Assembly (NCBI GenBank): GCA_002435705.1
Contig: DIVA01000036.1
Location: 1,686-46,835 of the forward strand
Length of the DNA stretch: 45,150 nt
Direction of reading: 5' to 3'
Source: Bacteriovoracaceae bacterium UBA6144
Lineage (GTDB): Bacteria; Bdellovibrionota; Bacteriovoracia; Bacteriovoracales; Bacteriovoracaceae
Within the stretch, counting starts at the first letter, position 1; every line of letters begins with the position of its first letter. This document shows positions 15,341-23,924 of this stretch, in pieces. Below the pieces are notes generated by a model. That model saw only the letters and a list, made by a program, of their open reading frames with translations, searched no databases and had not been told where the DNA came from. A program made the position numbers and the translations under genes.

Positions 15341-15759
15341 TAGGGCTGATGATAGAGCCCTTGGCAGAGATCTTCAACTAAACGGATGTTGGCCGGTAAT
15401 AATTCGACCTGCCATTGTGTGATATCGGCATTCTTTTGCAGTGTCACAATCTTACCCGCTGCACTCTCAAGTTCTGGTGCCCAAGGAATTTTATAAACAT
15501 TAAGTAGGACTCTTACTTCACCATAATCAACAGGATAAATTCCCATGAGTTCCCCTGGGGAGCTTATTTTAAAATAAACTTCCTCTTCAATCTCGCGACA
15601 GAGAGCTTCCCATGAAGACTCACCGCTTTCAATTTTTCCACCGGGAAACTCCCAAAAGCCTTTTAAGTTACCAGCTGTCCTTTGCTGAATAAAAGTATCA
15701 AATTGGCCGTTGGCATTTTTTTTTATAAAAATGGCCACGGCAACGGGGACTAGCCTCAT
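15340..15759 (-). CDS. mutT: MutT-type Nudix hydrolase
   Basis: 139 residues, the usual length of MutT. The Nudix box starts GGKIESGE and ends REIEEEVYF. All the metal-binding Glu are present, but the conserved Gly of the REUxEExGU signature is Tyr. The preceding WEFPGGK is typical of 8-oxo-dGTP diphosphatases, which clean oxidised guanine nucleotides from the pool; a wider (d)NTP substrate range is possible. The ATG overlaps the stop of the upstream 1124-residue protein (ATGA) and the stop overlaps the next start (TAATG). Finding a nucleotide-pool enzyme tightly coupled to a secreted protein is unusual. Confidence 0.8.
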   Translation of the reverse strand: MRLVPVAVAIFIKKNANGQFDTFIQQRTAGNLKGFWEFPGGKIESGESSWEALCREIEEEVYFKISSPGELMGIYPVDYGEVRVLLNVYKIPWAPELESAAGKIVTLQKNADITQWQVELLPANIRLVEDLCQGLYHQP

Positions 15760-18700
15760 AAAACGTCAGAAGCTTCAGCGAGAAGGCGTCTTAGTTCTGT
15801 TAAGCGCGCCTGACGCAATTGTTGGTTAAGATTCATACGTTGCGAGATCAATCTCTCTTGGACCAGACTACGAATGCGTGGATCCGTAATTTGATCTACT
15901 TTAACTACGACTTCCTTACCGCCATAATCTACAGTGATGGAGTCATTCGCTTGTGATAGGTAGGCTCCATTCCTGTGCAATGGATACTCTTTGACGTAAT
16001 CTAAAAACTCAAGCACGAGTTGTGTTTTGTCTTCTGATCCGACTTCGCCATTACCACTCTGGGCTGATAGGTTTTGTCTAGTTACTTGACTAGAAGGTGT
16101 GAAGCGAGTCACAAGGCGCTCCATGCCTGATCCTGCGCGTGCTCCGCCTGCATTAACATTTATATTCGCAGCTCCCGCCACAGGGGCTTGCGTCACCTGC
16201 GATCCCCTTACTGAGTCCTGAGGAAAATTAACACCCCCTGACACACCAGCAGTATTGCCAGCTGAAATCTGTGAGCGCGATCCCCCCTCACTAGTACCTT
16301 GCGCCTGTCCACTTACTCTTTCAGGCAATCGTGTTGAAGGTACACTGGCTATAGAGCGGCTTTTCTTTGGTTTAGGCACTGGTGAAGCATCTGCACTTAC
16401 AATCTCATCCATTTCTTCTACTTCAGTCTCTATTTCTTCACGAGTCGCTCCTCGAGCTTTCATCATTGATTGAAGTGTAGGAAGAAGTTGTGCATTCTGC
16501 AAAGCCATAGAAGCCATCTCTCTTCTCATTTGGGTTACAGCTTCGCGCAATTCACGATTTTCAATACTTTGTGTTTCTACCTTATTAATTAATTCTGACT
16601 CTTGTCGCACCAAAGACTCTTCTCTTCTCAGGGTTGTACCCGTTTGATTGTTGGTTGCTTCTACTTGCTGAGAGAGCTGCATCGACACTGGGCTTGAAAC
16701 AATATAATTTGAGCGATTCATTTGATTTGGCTGACCAGGTATATTCTCATTACCACTCATGGATGCGAAAGCGCCGGCCGTAGTCACCGATACAAGTTCA
16801 CCATCTGGGTTTACAGACTCAAGCGAACGCGCTGCTGTGGTATTGTCTGCAATGACCAGCTCGCTAGGATTGGTCGTAGTTGAATTATTATCTGCTTTTA
16901 TCGACTGATCTAATTGTGAAACTGAACCAGGATCTACGACTGCATCTGAAGCCGTTGACAGCGTACTTCTTAAAGAAGGATTAAAGCCAAGATCACTACT
17001 GGTATTAAACAAGTTCCAATTAATACCTGAATTAGATCCATAAAGTGGCTGTGTCTGAAATTGAGAAGTACAAGAAGGCAGTGCTGCATTTTGAACAGTC
17101 CACAACTCCCCAAGACCTCGACAGGTTTTGAAAATAGGTGAACCTGATGACCCTGAGAGCGTTGGTGAAAAATCTATAGGTGCCGGAGGTGCAGCTGCAC
17201 ATTGTTTGGAGGCGGCAAGAGCAAAAGAATCAACTGAGGAAGGAAATCCTTGCACATCTAGTCCAGCAAAAGGAAGAGCTGGAATACTGCGATCGACCGC
17301 AGACATTGAAGCTACTTTAGGCGTCTGATTATTAAGATGAGACTTAGAATCTGTTAACAGTGAGCAAGTCATTCCCATTTGAATAAAAAACTCAGGGGTT
17401 TCTTCTGGCGCTCTATCACCCAGCGTCTCGCGAGCCAAACTTGCAAGCTCTGCTCTTAATTCATCTGCTGTATAATTTTCTGCATAATTCTCAGCCGTAG
17501 TACAAAGGGCCTTCTGCAAATCCTGCCCGATGTCACGGCAAGAATTTGTAATGTCATCGTGAGCGGCTTCGACAATTTGAGAACTATACCTTTTGATGTA
17601 TTGATCAACCGTTTCAAGACCACTCGTTGATAGTCCATCCATTTGATAGAAACTTTTTATTCCTTTCTTCGATGAAAGCATCGTCATCAGAAAGGGAGAA
17701 AGAGAAAGATTTCCAACTAAGTAATCTCTCTCCCTGTCAAAGGTTGTACCGGTATTTTTTACTTTAGTTCTGGCCATGATATCAATGAAGCAATTGGTAT
17801 CTTGATCCCCACAGGCCTCAATGAGTCTCATGGCTTCATCATCTAGCCACAGTTTCTGAACTTGTAGTCCATGACCTACTCTGGCTGCAACACTGGCTTC
17901 ACCCACAAGCGTAAGACGTGATTTTTGAAATAAATCAAAATCATACTCTCCATTACAGATACCAGGGCTTGAAACCTTTCGGTTAAACATCCTTTCCCTG
18001 TAAGCACCTAAAACATTTTGCAACACAGACTGGGGATTAGAACCAGTGATGCGAGGAAGGGGCGACTTTACCTCATCAAGAATAGCCGCAGCATTGGGAC
18101 AACTGCGTCTTGTGACACTTTGTAATTGAGAAAGTCCATCGCAAGTCTCTTTTGGGACTTCCACATGTCTATTAATAAAATCATTTCTCTCTATGAATTT
18201 GAGATAGTTTGAAATCGCTTCATTGGCTTTTCTTGCAGCAAGCTTAACCACAGCTTGTTTCTTTAAATCTGAAATAGCTCTATCAAAATCAGGTCCACCA
18301 GCTCCAAGTTGCTTATGGGCTGTATACTTTTTTTCCATACATTTTTGACAATCTCCATCCTTACCAGAAACAAAATTAACAATCCCTGAGCGTGTTCGAG
18401 AGTAGTCAACACTAAAAAGAGATGCAAGCTCGGTTATGCTTGATGAATCGAGAGCTGTTTCGACGAAGCTGTCACATGTACTGCTACGTGAATTCAAGCA
18501 ATTTAGATTTGATCGATCCAATACCAAGGATCTTTGTTCTCTGCTATTTTTAAATGCTTCTGAAAGGTTATAACGAGTGTCATAAAGACCTTTCCGCAAG
18601 TCATCCGGAGACTGAGCTGCCATTTTTTCATTATCTAAAACAGATTTAACTCTATCTACGCAGGCTTGCTTCTTTTGAGTGGTACCAAGGTTTAATATTT

Positions 18701-19130
18701 CTCCAGCAATTCTATTGGCATGATTCTGCTTGATGGCACAATCAACTTGGCAAACTTGTTCAGGGCTTGATCCATGACCAGAGCAAGCAGAAAGATCACC
18801 TGCTAAATAAGAACAGTATTTGTCCATGAGTGCCGCAGACCGAGTGCTGTCCTTATCTCTTGCCAGTGAGCACTCTGCTGTCGCATAGACTCTTCTTATA
18901 CTTGCATTCGTTAAGGCATCATTGCCTACAGATAAACTAGTAGGTTTGCTGGTATGTCGATTTGAGAATGACGACCCAGGAAGAGCATTAAATGTACTCC
19001 CTGTTACCACAATTGTATCTGGTGACGTTTGACCAAAACTTGATAGCGAGAAGTCTCTCGTGCCAAAGCTAATTTCGGCATAAGCCCAACCAGACACCAT
19101 CACCGCGATCAAGATCATATAAATTTTCAT
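15756..19130 (-). CDS. Large secreted Cys-containing coiled-coil protein, function unknown
   Basis: 1124 residues. Signal peptide at 1-18 (cleavage after AYA). The N-terminal half is rich in Cys; early examples are C87, C106, C116, C127 and C131, followed by a CQKC pair near residue 260. This suggests disulfides in the periplasm or outside the cell. A Ser/Asn/Thr-rich middle is followed by a heptad-like coiled coil at about 828-905 (LVRQESELINKVET and onward), a disordered Gly/Ser/Ala/Gln-rich linker, and a compact C-terminal domain from about 1042. The C-terminus is a charged helix (ARLTELRRLLAEASDVL). I do not recognise a family. It heads an operon in which the next three genes each overlap the one before. 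The ribosome site is weak (GAGAG). Confidence 0.7.
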   Translation of the reverse strand: MKIYMILIAVMVSGWAYAEISFGTRDFSLSSFGQTSPDTIVVTGSTFNALPGSSFSNRHTSKPTSLSVGNDALTNASIRRVYATAECSLARDKDSTRSAALMDKYCSYLAGDLSACSGHGSSPEQVCQVDCAIKQNHANRIAGEILNLGTTQKKQACVDRVKSVLDNEKMAAQSPDDLRKGLYDTRYNLSEAFKNSREQRSLVLDRSNLNCLNSRSSTCDSFVETALDSSSITELASLFSVDYSRTRSGIVNFVSGKDGDCQKCMEKKYTAHKQLGAGGPDFDRAISDLKKQAVVKLAARKANEAISNYLKFIERNDFINRHVEVPKETCDGLSQLQSVTRRSCPNAAAILDEVKSPLPRITGSNPQSVLQNVLGAYRERMFNRKVSSPGICNGEYDFDLFQKSRLTLVGEASVAARVGHGLQVQKLWLDDEAMRLIEACGDQDTNCFIDIMARTKVKNTGTTFDRERDYLVGNLSLSPFLMTMLSSKKGIKSFYQMDGLSTSGLETVDQYIKRYSSQIVEAAHDDITNSCRDIGQDLQKALCTTAENYAENYTADELRAELASLARETLGDRAPEETPEFFIQMGMTCSLLTDSKSHLNNQTPKVASMSAVDRSIPALPFAGLDVQGFPSSVDSFALAASKQCAAAPPAPIDFSPTLSGSSGSPIFKTCRGLGELWTVQNAALPSCTSQFQTQPLYGSNSGINWNLFNTSSDLGFNPSLRSTLSTASDAVVDPGSVSQLDQSIKADNNSTTTNPSELVIADNTTAARSLESVNPDGELVSVTTAGAFASMSGNENIPGQPNQMNRSNYIVSSPVSMQLSQQVEATNNQTGTTLRREESLVRQESELINKVETQSIENRELREAVTQMRREMASMALQNAQLLPTLQSMMKARGATREEIETEVEEMDEIVSADASPVPKPKKSRSIASVPSTRLPERVSGQAQGTSEGGSRSQISAGNTAGVSGGVNFPQDSVRGSQVTQAPVAGAANINVNAGGARAGSGMERLVTRFTPSSQVTRQNLSAQSGNGEVGSEDKTQLVLEFLDYVKEYPLHRNGAYLSQANDSITVDYGGKEVVVKVDQITDPRIRSLVQERLISQRMNLNQQLRQARLTELRRLLAEASDVL

Positions 19131-19291
19131 GAAACTCTCATTCGTTAAAGCTAAGGGCTTATCGGCTATGTCTCTATAATGATAAAGTTTCTCAGGTAAT
19201 CTGGTGGAAATGATGGGGTTTACTGCCTAACCCTTTAATTAAATGAAGAAATAGGTGATCAAAGGTGCCAAATAAATGAGGCTATTTTGGG

Positions 19292-19696
19292 CTATTTGAT
19301 AAAGAATTTGAGCTGATAGCGAAGCAGGAGAAATCCCAGCGAACCAAGAATAGCCACCCACCATGGGATCTGCGAATCAGCCAAAACAGCAAAGGCACCT
19401 AAAAAAAGTGCGGCGGGAAAAATGGAAAAGACTTTTTGAACTCTCGGGTAGTTAGCAAAGGGCCTCTGAAAAATCTGATGAAAAAAGTGAATAAAACGCA
19501 AAGAACTAAAACGATATTTTTTTGTTGAAACTTGCTCTTTAGTCCATCCGTTTAAAATGGCCCAATTCCAAACGAAACCTAAGCCAAAAATAAAAGTCCA
19601 TCCCCAAGAACCAATAGCGTACTGAAGACAGATAATCATCATGGATAAGGCCATGAGTTCAATTAACTCTAAACGAGAAGGAAGATGCTTTTTCAT
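19292..19696 (-). CDS. Small integral membrane protein, function unknown
   Basis: 134 residues with about four hydrophobic segments: LMALSMMIICLQYAI, GWTFIFGLGFVWNWAIL, IFPAALFLGAFAVLA and WWVAILGSLGFLLL. The loop between segments 2 and 3 is basic (EQVSTKKYRFSSLRF), so it is probably cytoplasmic. Its ATG overlaps the stop of the SDR gene (ATGA), which makes it the last gene of the ftsY-zapA-fau-rny operon. No family recognised. Confidence 0.6.
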   Translation of the reverse strand: MKKHLPSRLELIELMALSMMIICLQYAIGSWGWTFIFGLGFVWNWAILNGWTKEQVSTKKYRFSSLRFIHFFHQIFQRPFANYPRVQKVFSIFPAALFLGAFAVLADSQIPWWVAILGSLGFLLLRYQLKFFIK

Positions 19697-20370
19697 TCTA
19701 AGAATCCATCCTTATGCAGAAATGTTAAATCAGCAATTCTTAAATGATCTGGGGCATTGATGACAAAGTCAAAGACGTAGAGAAAATCATCCAGTTTAAG
19801 CATCCGAGAGCGCGAAAAGTCTTTCGGGAGGTTATCCCACAGCGGAGTATCAATCGCACCGGAATAGAGTGGCGTGAACTTCACTCCCATATCCTTCCAC
19901 TCTTTTTGAATACTCTCCAAGAGACCTTTTAATCCAAACTTAGAGGCATTATAGGCACTCATGCTTGGGTAAGCGTATTTAGCAGCTGAGGAAAGAATGG
20001 AAATAACGTGTGTTTGATTTTTGATTAAAAAGGGCTCAAGACCCTTGAGCATGTGAAAAGCACCAAGTGTATTAGTGGCTAAATGTTGGGCAAAGAACTC
20101 ACTCTCTGATTCGGCCAGAGAGTTCATTTCACAAATGCCGGCATTCTGGATAAAGACATCAACTTTTTTTGTAAGACCTTTGAGTGTCTCATAGAATTCG
20201 ACCACTGACTCTTCGTCTGCCACATCCAGTTCGAGGTCGTAAAAATTTTCATGCTCGATTTCGGTGCCGGAGCGAGAACCGCCGGCAACAGAGAACCCTA
20301 ATTCTAGCAGATGGACAGTCATCGCCATTCCCAATCCAGAGGAAGAGCCGGTGACAACTGCCCACTTCAT
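19693..20370 (-). CDS. Short-chain dehydrogenase/reductase (SDR)
   Basis: 225 residues. Classical SDR features are present: cofactor loop TGSSSGLG (7-14), NAG (76-78), catalytic Ser in ILSSAA (about 127), and YNASK with Tyr140 and Lys144. The protein is a little shorter than typical classical SDRs, with a reduced C-terminal substrate region, so the substrate cannot be predicted. Arg33 (GGSRSG) after the second strand hints at NADP preference; that is inference. The start overlaps the rny stop (TAATG) and the stop overlaps the next membrane-protein start (ATGA). Confidence 0.82.
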   Translation of the reverse strand: MKWAVVTGSSSGLGMAMTVHLLELGFSVAGGSRSGTEIEHENFYDLELDVADEESVVEFYETLKGLTKKVDVFIQNAGICEMNSLAESESEFFAQHLATNTLGAFHMLKGLEPFLIKNQTHVISILSSAAKYAYPSMSAYNASKFGLKGLLESIQKEWKDMGVKFTPLYSGAIDTPLWDNLPKDFSRSRMLKLDDFLYVFDFVINAPDHLRIADLTFLHKDGFLE

Positions 20371-21929
20371 TATTTTGCAATTCCTACAGCACGAGTTTCA
20401 CGGATCACAGCAACCTTAATCGTTCCTGGATAACTCATCTCTTGCTCAATTTTCTTCGCGATATCACGCGAGAGAACAATGGTCTGCTCGTCAGAGAGTC
20501 TTTCGTTATCTACCAACACTCGAATCTCACGGCCGGCTGAAATCGCATAACTCTTAGTCACGCCCTCAAAACTATTCACAATTTTTTCAATGTCAGTAAG
20601 ACGAGAAACATAACTTTCCTTAAGGGCTTTACGAGCTCCAGGACGTGCCCCAGAGAGTGCATCCGAAGCAGCTACGAGGTGAGCGAGAACCGACTCAGGC
20701 TTTTCATCATCATGGTGAGCACGGATCGCATGAACAATATCTGGAGACTCACCATACTTCTTAGCAAAGTCAGCTCCAATCACAGCGTGAGAACCTTCTG
20801 CAGAAGCATCGAGGACTTTACCGATGTCATGCATGAGAGCCGCACGACGAGCCTGCTTCACATTGAGCCCAAGCTCGGCAGCCATGTTTCCACAGATAAA
20901 CGCAGCCTCAAGAGCGTGCTGGTATTGGTTTTGAGTGTAGCTCGTACGCCAGTTCAAGGCACCAATGAGTTTTAGGATTTCAGGGTGAATACCATGAACA
21001 CCAATTTCCATCTGAGCTTTTTCACCAAGCTCGCGAAGACGCGTTTCTACTTCAGCTTTTGATTTATCATGAAACTCTTCGATCTTGGCTGGGTGGATAC
21101 GACCATCGGCCATTAAACGCTCAATCGTCATACGTGCAATTTCTTTACGAACCACGTTGAAGCTAGAGATCGTCACAACTCCTGGAGTATCGTCGATGAT
21201 AAGATCTACTCCGCAGATTTGTTCAAAAGCACGAATATTTCTTCCTTCACGGCCAATCAAGCGCCCCTTGATGCCATCATCCGCAAGCGCCACAGTAGAG
21301 ATCGTTTGCTCAGCGACGTACTCACCGGCAAAACGTTGAATTGCAATTCCAACCACTCGCTTCGCGCGCTTCTCAGCTTCTTCTTTAGCTTCTTCTTCAA
21401 TGCGCACCACAAGCTTCGCAGCTTCAACTTTTGACTCTTCTGCGACCTGAGCCATCAATTGGCTTTTGGCTTCTTCTTTTGTCAGACCAGAAATTACTGT
21501 TAGTTTATTTGAAAGCTCTTCTTGCTTCTCTATAATTTTCTTTTTTTCTTCAGAGAGAGCTTCTACTCGAGCGACGAATTCTTCTTCTTTAGCTTTGGTT
21601 TTCTCCATCTGCTTCTGAAGGTCTTCGGTCTTCTGTTCTAGAGCGACCTCTTTCTTGGTCAAGCCTCTTTCAAGATCAGCGATCCCTTTCTTTTTTCTCT
21701 CAAGCTCTTGATCAAGCTGCTGGCGCTCTTCTCGGATGATCTGCTTGGCATCTCCCTGAGCTCTTCGGCGAATCTCTTCAGCCTCAGCTTTGGCTTTATT
21801 AAGGATTTCATCTGCGCTCTTCTGCGCCTCTGAATTATCTTTGGAGTTTTTAGATCTAAGAGCAAAGAATGCTCCCGAGCCGCCCAGAACTAATCCAACC
21901 ACGGCGAAAATTATTGCTTGTACTTCCAT
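20370..21929 (-). CDS. rny: Ribonuclease Y
   Basis: 519 residues, the standard length. An N-terminal membrane helix (residues 3-24) is followed by a long, highly charged coiled coil (about 30-200), a KH RNA-binding domain (GRLIGREGRNIRAFE, near 225-240) and an HD phosphohydrolase domain with MHDIGK near residue 365 and the following AHHDDE. It is a membrane-anchored endoribonuclease that starts mRNA turnover. A GAGG ribosome site lies just before the ATG. It follows fau by 21 bases and is translationally coupled to the SDR gene downstream. Confidence 0.95.
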   Translation of the reverse strand: MEVQAIIFAVVGLVLGGSGAFFALRSKNSKDNSEAQKSADEILNKAKAEAEEIRRRAQGDAKQIIREERQQLDQELERKKKGIADLERGLTKKEVALEQKTEDLQKQMEKTKAKEEEFVARVEALSEEKKKIIEKQEELSNKLTVISGLTKEEAKSQLMAQVAEESKVEAAKLVVRIEEEAKEEAEKRAKRVVGIAIQRFAGEYVAEQTISTVALADDGIKGRLIGREGRNIRAFEQICGVDLIIDDTPGVVTISSFNVVRKEIARMTIERLMADGRIHPAKIEEFHDKSKAEVETRLRELGEKAQMEIGVHGIHPEILKLIGALNWRTSYTQNQYQHALEAAFICGNMAAELGLNVKQARRAALMHDIGKVLDASAEGSHAVIGADFAKKYGESPDIVHAIRAHHDDEKPESVLAHLVAASDALSGARPGARKALKESYVSRLTDIEKIVNSFEGVTKSYAISAGREIRVLVDNERLSDEQTIVLSRDIAKKIEQEMSYPGTIKVAVIRETRAVGIAK

Positions 21930-21950
21930 ATTCCCTCTTTTCTTATCTGA

Positions 21951-22478
21951 TTAAGAAGTCATTACCATTCTTAAATCAGTTAAAATCATTTGCATTTTCT
22001 GATCATGAGTATCTGTTAAAAACTCATGGCCAAACTGCTGATCAAAACACACACCAACACAACCTAAGCGTGGCTGAAACCGCGCGAGAAGCTTATCGTA
22101 CCAACCTGTTCCTCTGCCCAGACGAAATCCTTGAGTAGAGAAGGCAAGTCCCGGAATGACCAAAATATCTGGGGCGACACTTTCCCCCTCAGTTACCCAA
22201 ATCCCAGAATCAGGCAGTTCAAATGGAGTCAAAAAATTTCCTTCAGGCGAAGGAAAACTTAATCTCCAAGAATACTGCCTCCACTGTGACCAGTTCCATT
22301 GCGGTTCTCCTCGCATAGGAAGGTACATTCCAATAACTGATAAAGGGGTGTTGTGATGGAGAGAATCAAGATAGTTAATCAGAGCAGATTCGATGGATTG
22401 GGACTTAAGTTTTAAATCATCTGTTGATAAAGCCTTCAGTTCTGACTTCATCACTCTTCTTAAGTCATCTTTGGTCAT
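21951..22478 (-). CDS. fau: 5-formyltetrahydrofolate cyclo-ligase
   Basis: 175 residues. It converts 5-formyl-THF to 5,10-methenyl-THF using ATP, returning a storage or inhibitory folate to the one-carbon pool. The signature PGLAFSTQGFRLGRGTGWYD (109-128) contains the ATP/Mg-binding GRGxGxYD loop; an N-terminal Lys/Arg-rich helix and the substrate segment YLPMRGEPQW are also present. It lies between zapA (9-base gap) and rny. The zapA-fau neighbourhood is conserved in many proteobacteria, where the 6S RNA gene often sits between the two; there is no room for it here. Confidence 0.9.
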   Translation of the reverse strand: MTKDDLRRVMKSELKALSTDDLKLKSQSIESALINYLDSLHHNTPLSVIGMYLPMRGEPQWNWSQWRQYSWRLSFPSPEGNFLTPFELPDSGIWVTEGESVAPDILVIPGLAFSTQGFRLGRGTGWYDKLLARFQPRLGCVGVCFDQQFGHEFLTDTHDQKMQMILTDLRMVMTS

Positions 22479-22487
22479 GCCAAGCTC

Positions 22488-22778
22488 TTAAGAAGGACTT
22501 TGCATAGGCGAGAGTGCGTTTTCTACTGAACTCTCGATTTTTAAAATCACCGATTTAAAATCCTGCTCCATCTTCACTTTTTCTGTGGCGATCTTAAGCG
22601 CCACTAATACCGCCACATCCGCGGGCTTAAGTTGTGGGCGAGCTTTTTGAAGCTCAATCACTTCTTTTTGCACCAGCTGGATGACGGATTCAGCAATATC
22701 TTTATCACTATCCTCGGATCGCGTTTTCACACGACAACCAAGAATCTCTATTTCACTCACCTGACTTAAATCAGTCAT
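22488..22778 (-). CDS. zapA: Cell division protein ZapA
   Basis: 96 residues. A short N-terminal beta/alpha head (EIEILGCRVKTRSEDSD) is followed by a long helix (IAESVIQLVQKEV through VALKIATEKV), as in ZapA, which bundles FtsZ filaments at mid-cell. The family is weakly conserved, so the call leans partly on its place directly between ftsY and fau. The C-terminal tail is short and polar. Confidence 0.78.
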   Translation of the reverse strand: MTDLSQVSEIEILGCRVKTRSEDSDKDIAESVIQLVQKEVIELQKARPQLKPADVAVLVALKIATEKVKMEQDFKSVILKIESSVENALSPMQSPS

Positions 22779-22826
22779 TGTTTAAGAGTAAGAAACATAG
22801 GGAAAAAAGTCAATGAAACCAAATAA

Positions 22827-23912
22827 TTATAAGGACTTTTCAAGGCCAACCAGGGCCTCTACATACTCTTTGACAATAAAGGGCTGCAAATCATCGACAC
22901 TCTCCCCAACCCCAATATAAGTAATTGGAACTTGAAGTTGCTGCACTATGCCTACAGCACTCCCAGCTTTGGCCGATCCATCACACTTTGTAAAAACTAA
23001 ACCGGTCAAGCCTAGGGCCTTGTGAAACTCTTGAGCTTGCTTCAGTGCGTTCTGACCAGTAATAGCATCAATAACCAGCCACACTTCATGAGGAAATCCT
23101 TCAGCGACTTTGCCCATCACTCTTTTAGTTTTCGCCAATTCATCCATCAATCCGGAAGCCGTATGCAAACGACCTGCTGTATCAACTAAACAAAAATCAT
23201 GACCCTCTTTAACTGCACGGGCCACAGTATCGTAGGCCACACCACTGGGATCGGCTCCATCTTTGGCCCGCACCATCTCTGCCCCTGCGCGATCACACCA
23301 AACCTGTAGTTGATCGACAGCAGCCGCTCGAAAAGTATCACAAGCCCCAACCAACACCTTGTTACCCTCACCAGCAAGTTTTGCAGCGAGCTTTCCGATG
23401 GTCGTCGTTTTTCCAGCCCCATTCACACCAACAATCATAATGACTTTGGGTTTATTTTCAGATTTTTGCAGTGGATTCCTATGAATACTTTGAACTGGAT
23501 TCAGTCTAGAACTCAAAAATTCAGCCAGCACTTTCTTCAAACTCGCTTCATCATTAAAGTCACTGCGACGGCGCTTGAGCTCTTCGATGAGATCAGCCAC
23601 CAATTGAGGTGGAAGATCTGCGGTGTAGAGAATTTCTTCGGCAGCTTCGAATGATGAATCATCAGTTGTACCTAGGGCTGCTGCTAACTTTCCCCAAACA
23701 TCTTGACGTGCACGAGAAAGTCCTTCTGATAACCTTTGAGTCCATTTTTTAGTTTCAACCACAATCTGAGGGGCAGCAACCGCCTCAGTTTTTTGAGGAG
23801 CCTCAAATTTAATGTCCGGGGCGGCAGGTTTTGATTTTTTGGACTTAAACCAAAAAGCACCCACAGCAGTTACCACAGCGATACCGAAACCAATGAGAAT
23901 TTCTATTTCCAT
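22827..23912 (-). CDS. ftsY: Signal recognition particle receptor FtsY
   Basis: 361 residues. FtsY is the GTPase that docks the SRP-ribosome complex at the membrane. An N-terminal membrane helix (4-22) precedes a Lys/Pro/Ala linker, giving a directly anchored receptor rather than the long acidic A-domain of E. coli. The NG domain follows: P-loop GVNGAGKT (162-169), GACDTFRAAA, DTAGR and TKCDGSAKAG. The start ATG has AGGGAG 8 bases upstream. It lies 12 bases after the Nudix gene and 48 before zapA. Confidence 0.95.
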   Translation of the reverse strand: MEIEILIGFGIAVVTAVGAFWFKSKKSKPAAPDIKFEAPQKTEAVAAPQIVVETKKWTQRLSEGLSRARQDVWGKLAAALGTTDDSSFEAAEEILYTADLPPQLVADLIEELKRRRSDFNDEASLKKVLAEFLSSRLNPVQSIHRNPLQKSENKPKVIMIVGVNGAGKTTTIGKLAAKLAGEGNKVLVGACDTFRAAAVDQLQVWCDRAGAEMVRAKDGADPSGVAYDTVARAVKEGHDFCLVDTAGRLHTASGLMDELAKTKRVMGKVAEGFPHEVWLVIDAITGQNALKQAQEFHKALGLTGLVFTKCDGSAKAGSAVGIVQQLQVPITYIGVGESVDDLQPFIVKEYVEALVGLEKSL

Positions 23913-23924
23913 ACATCACGCTCC

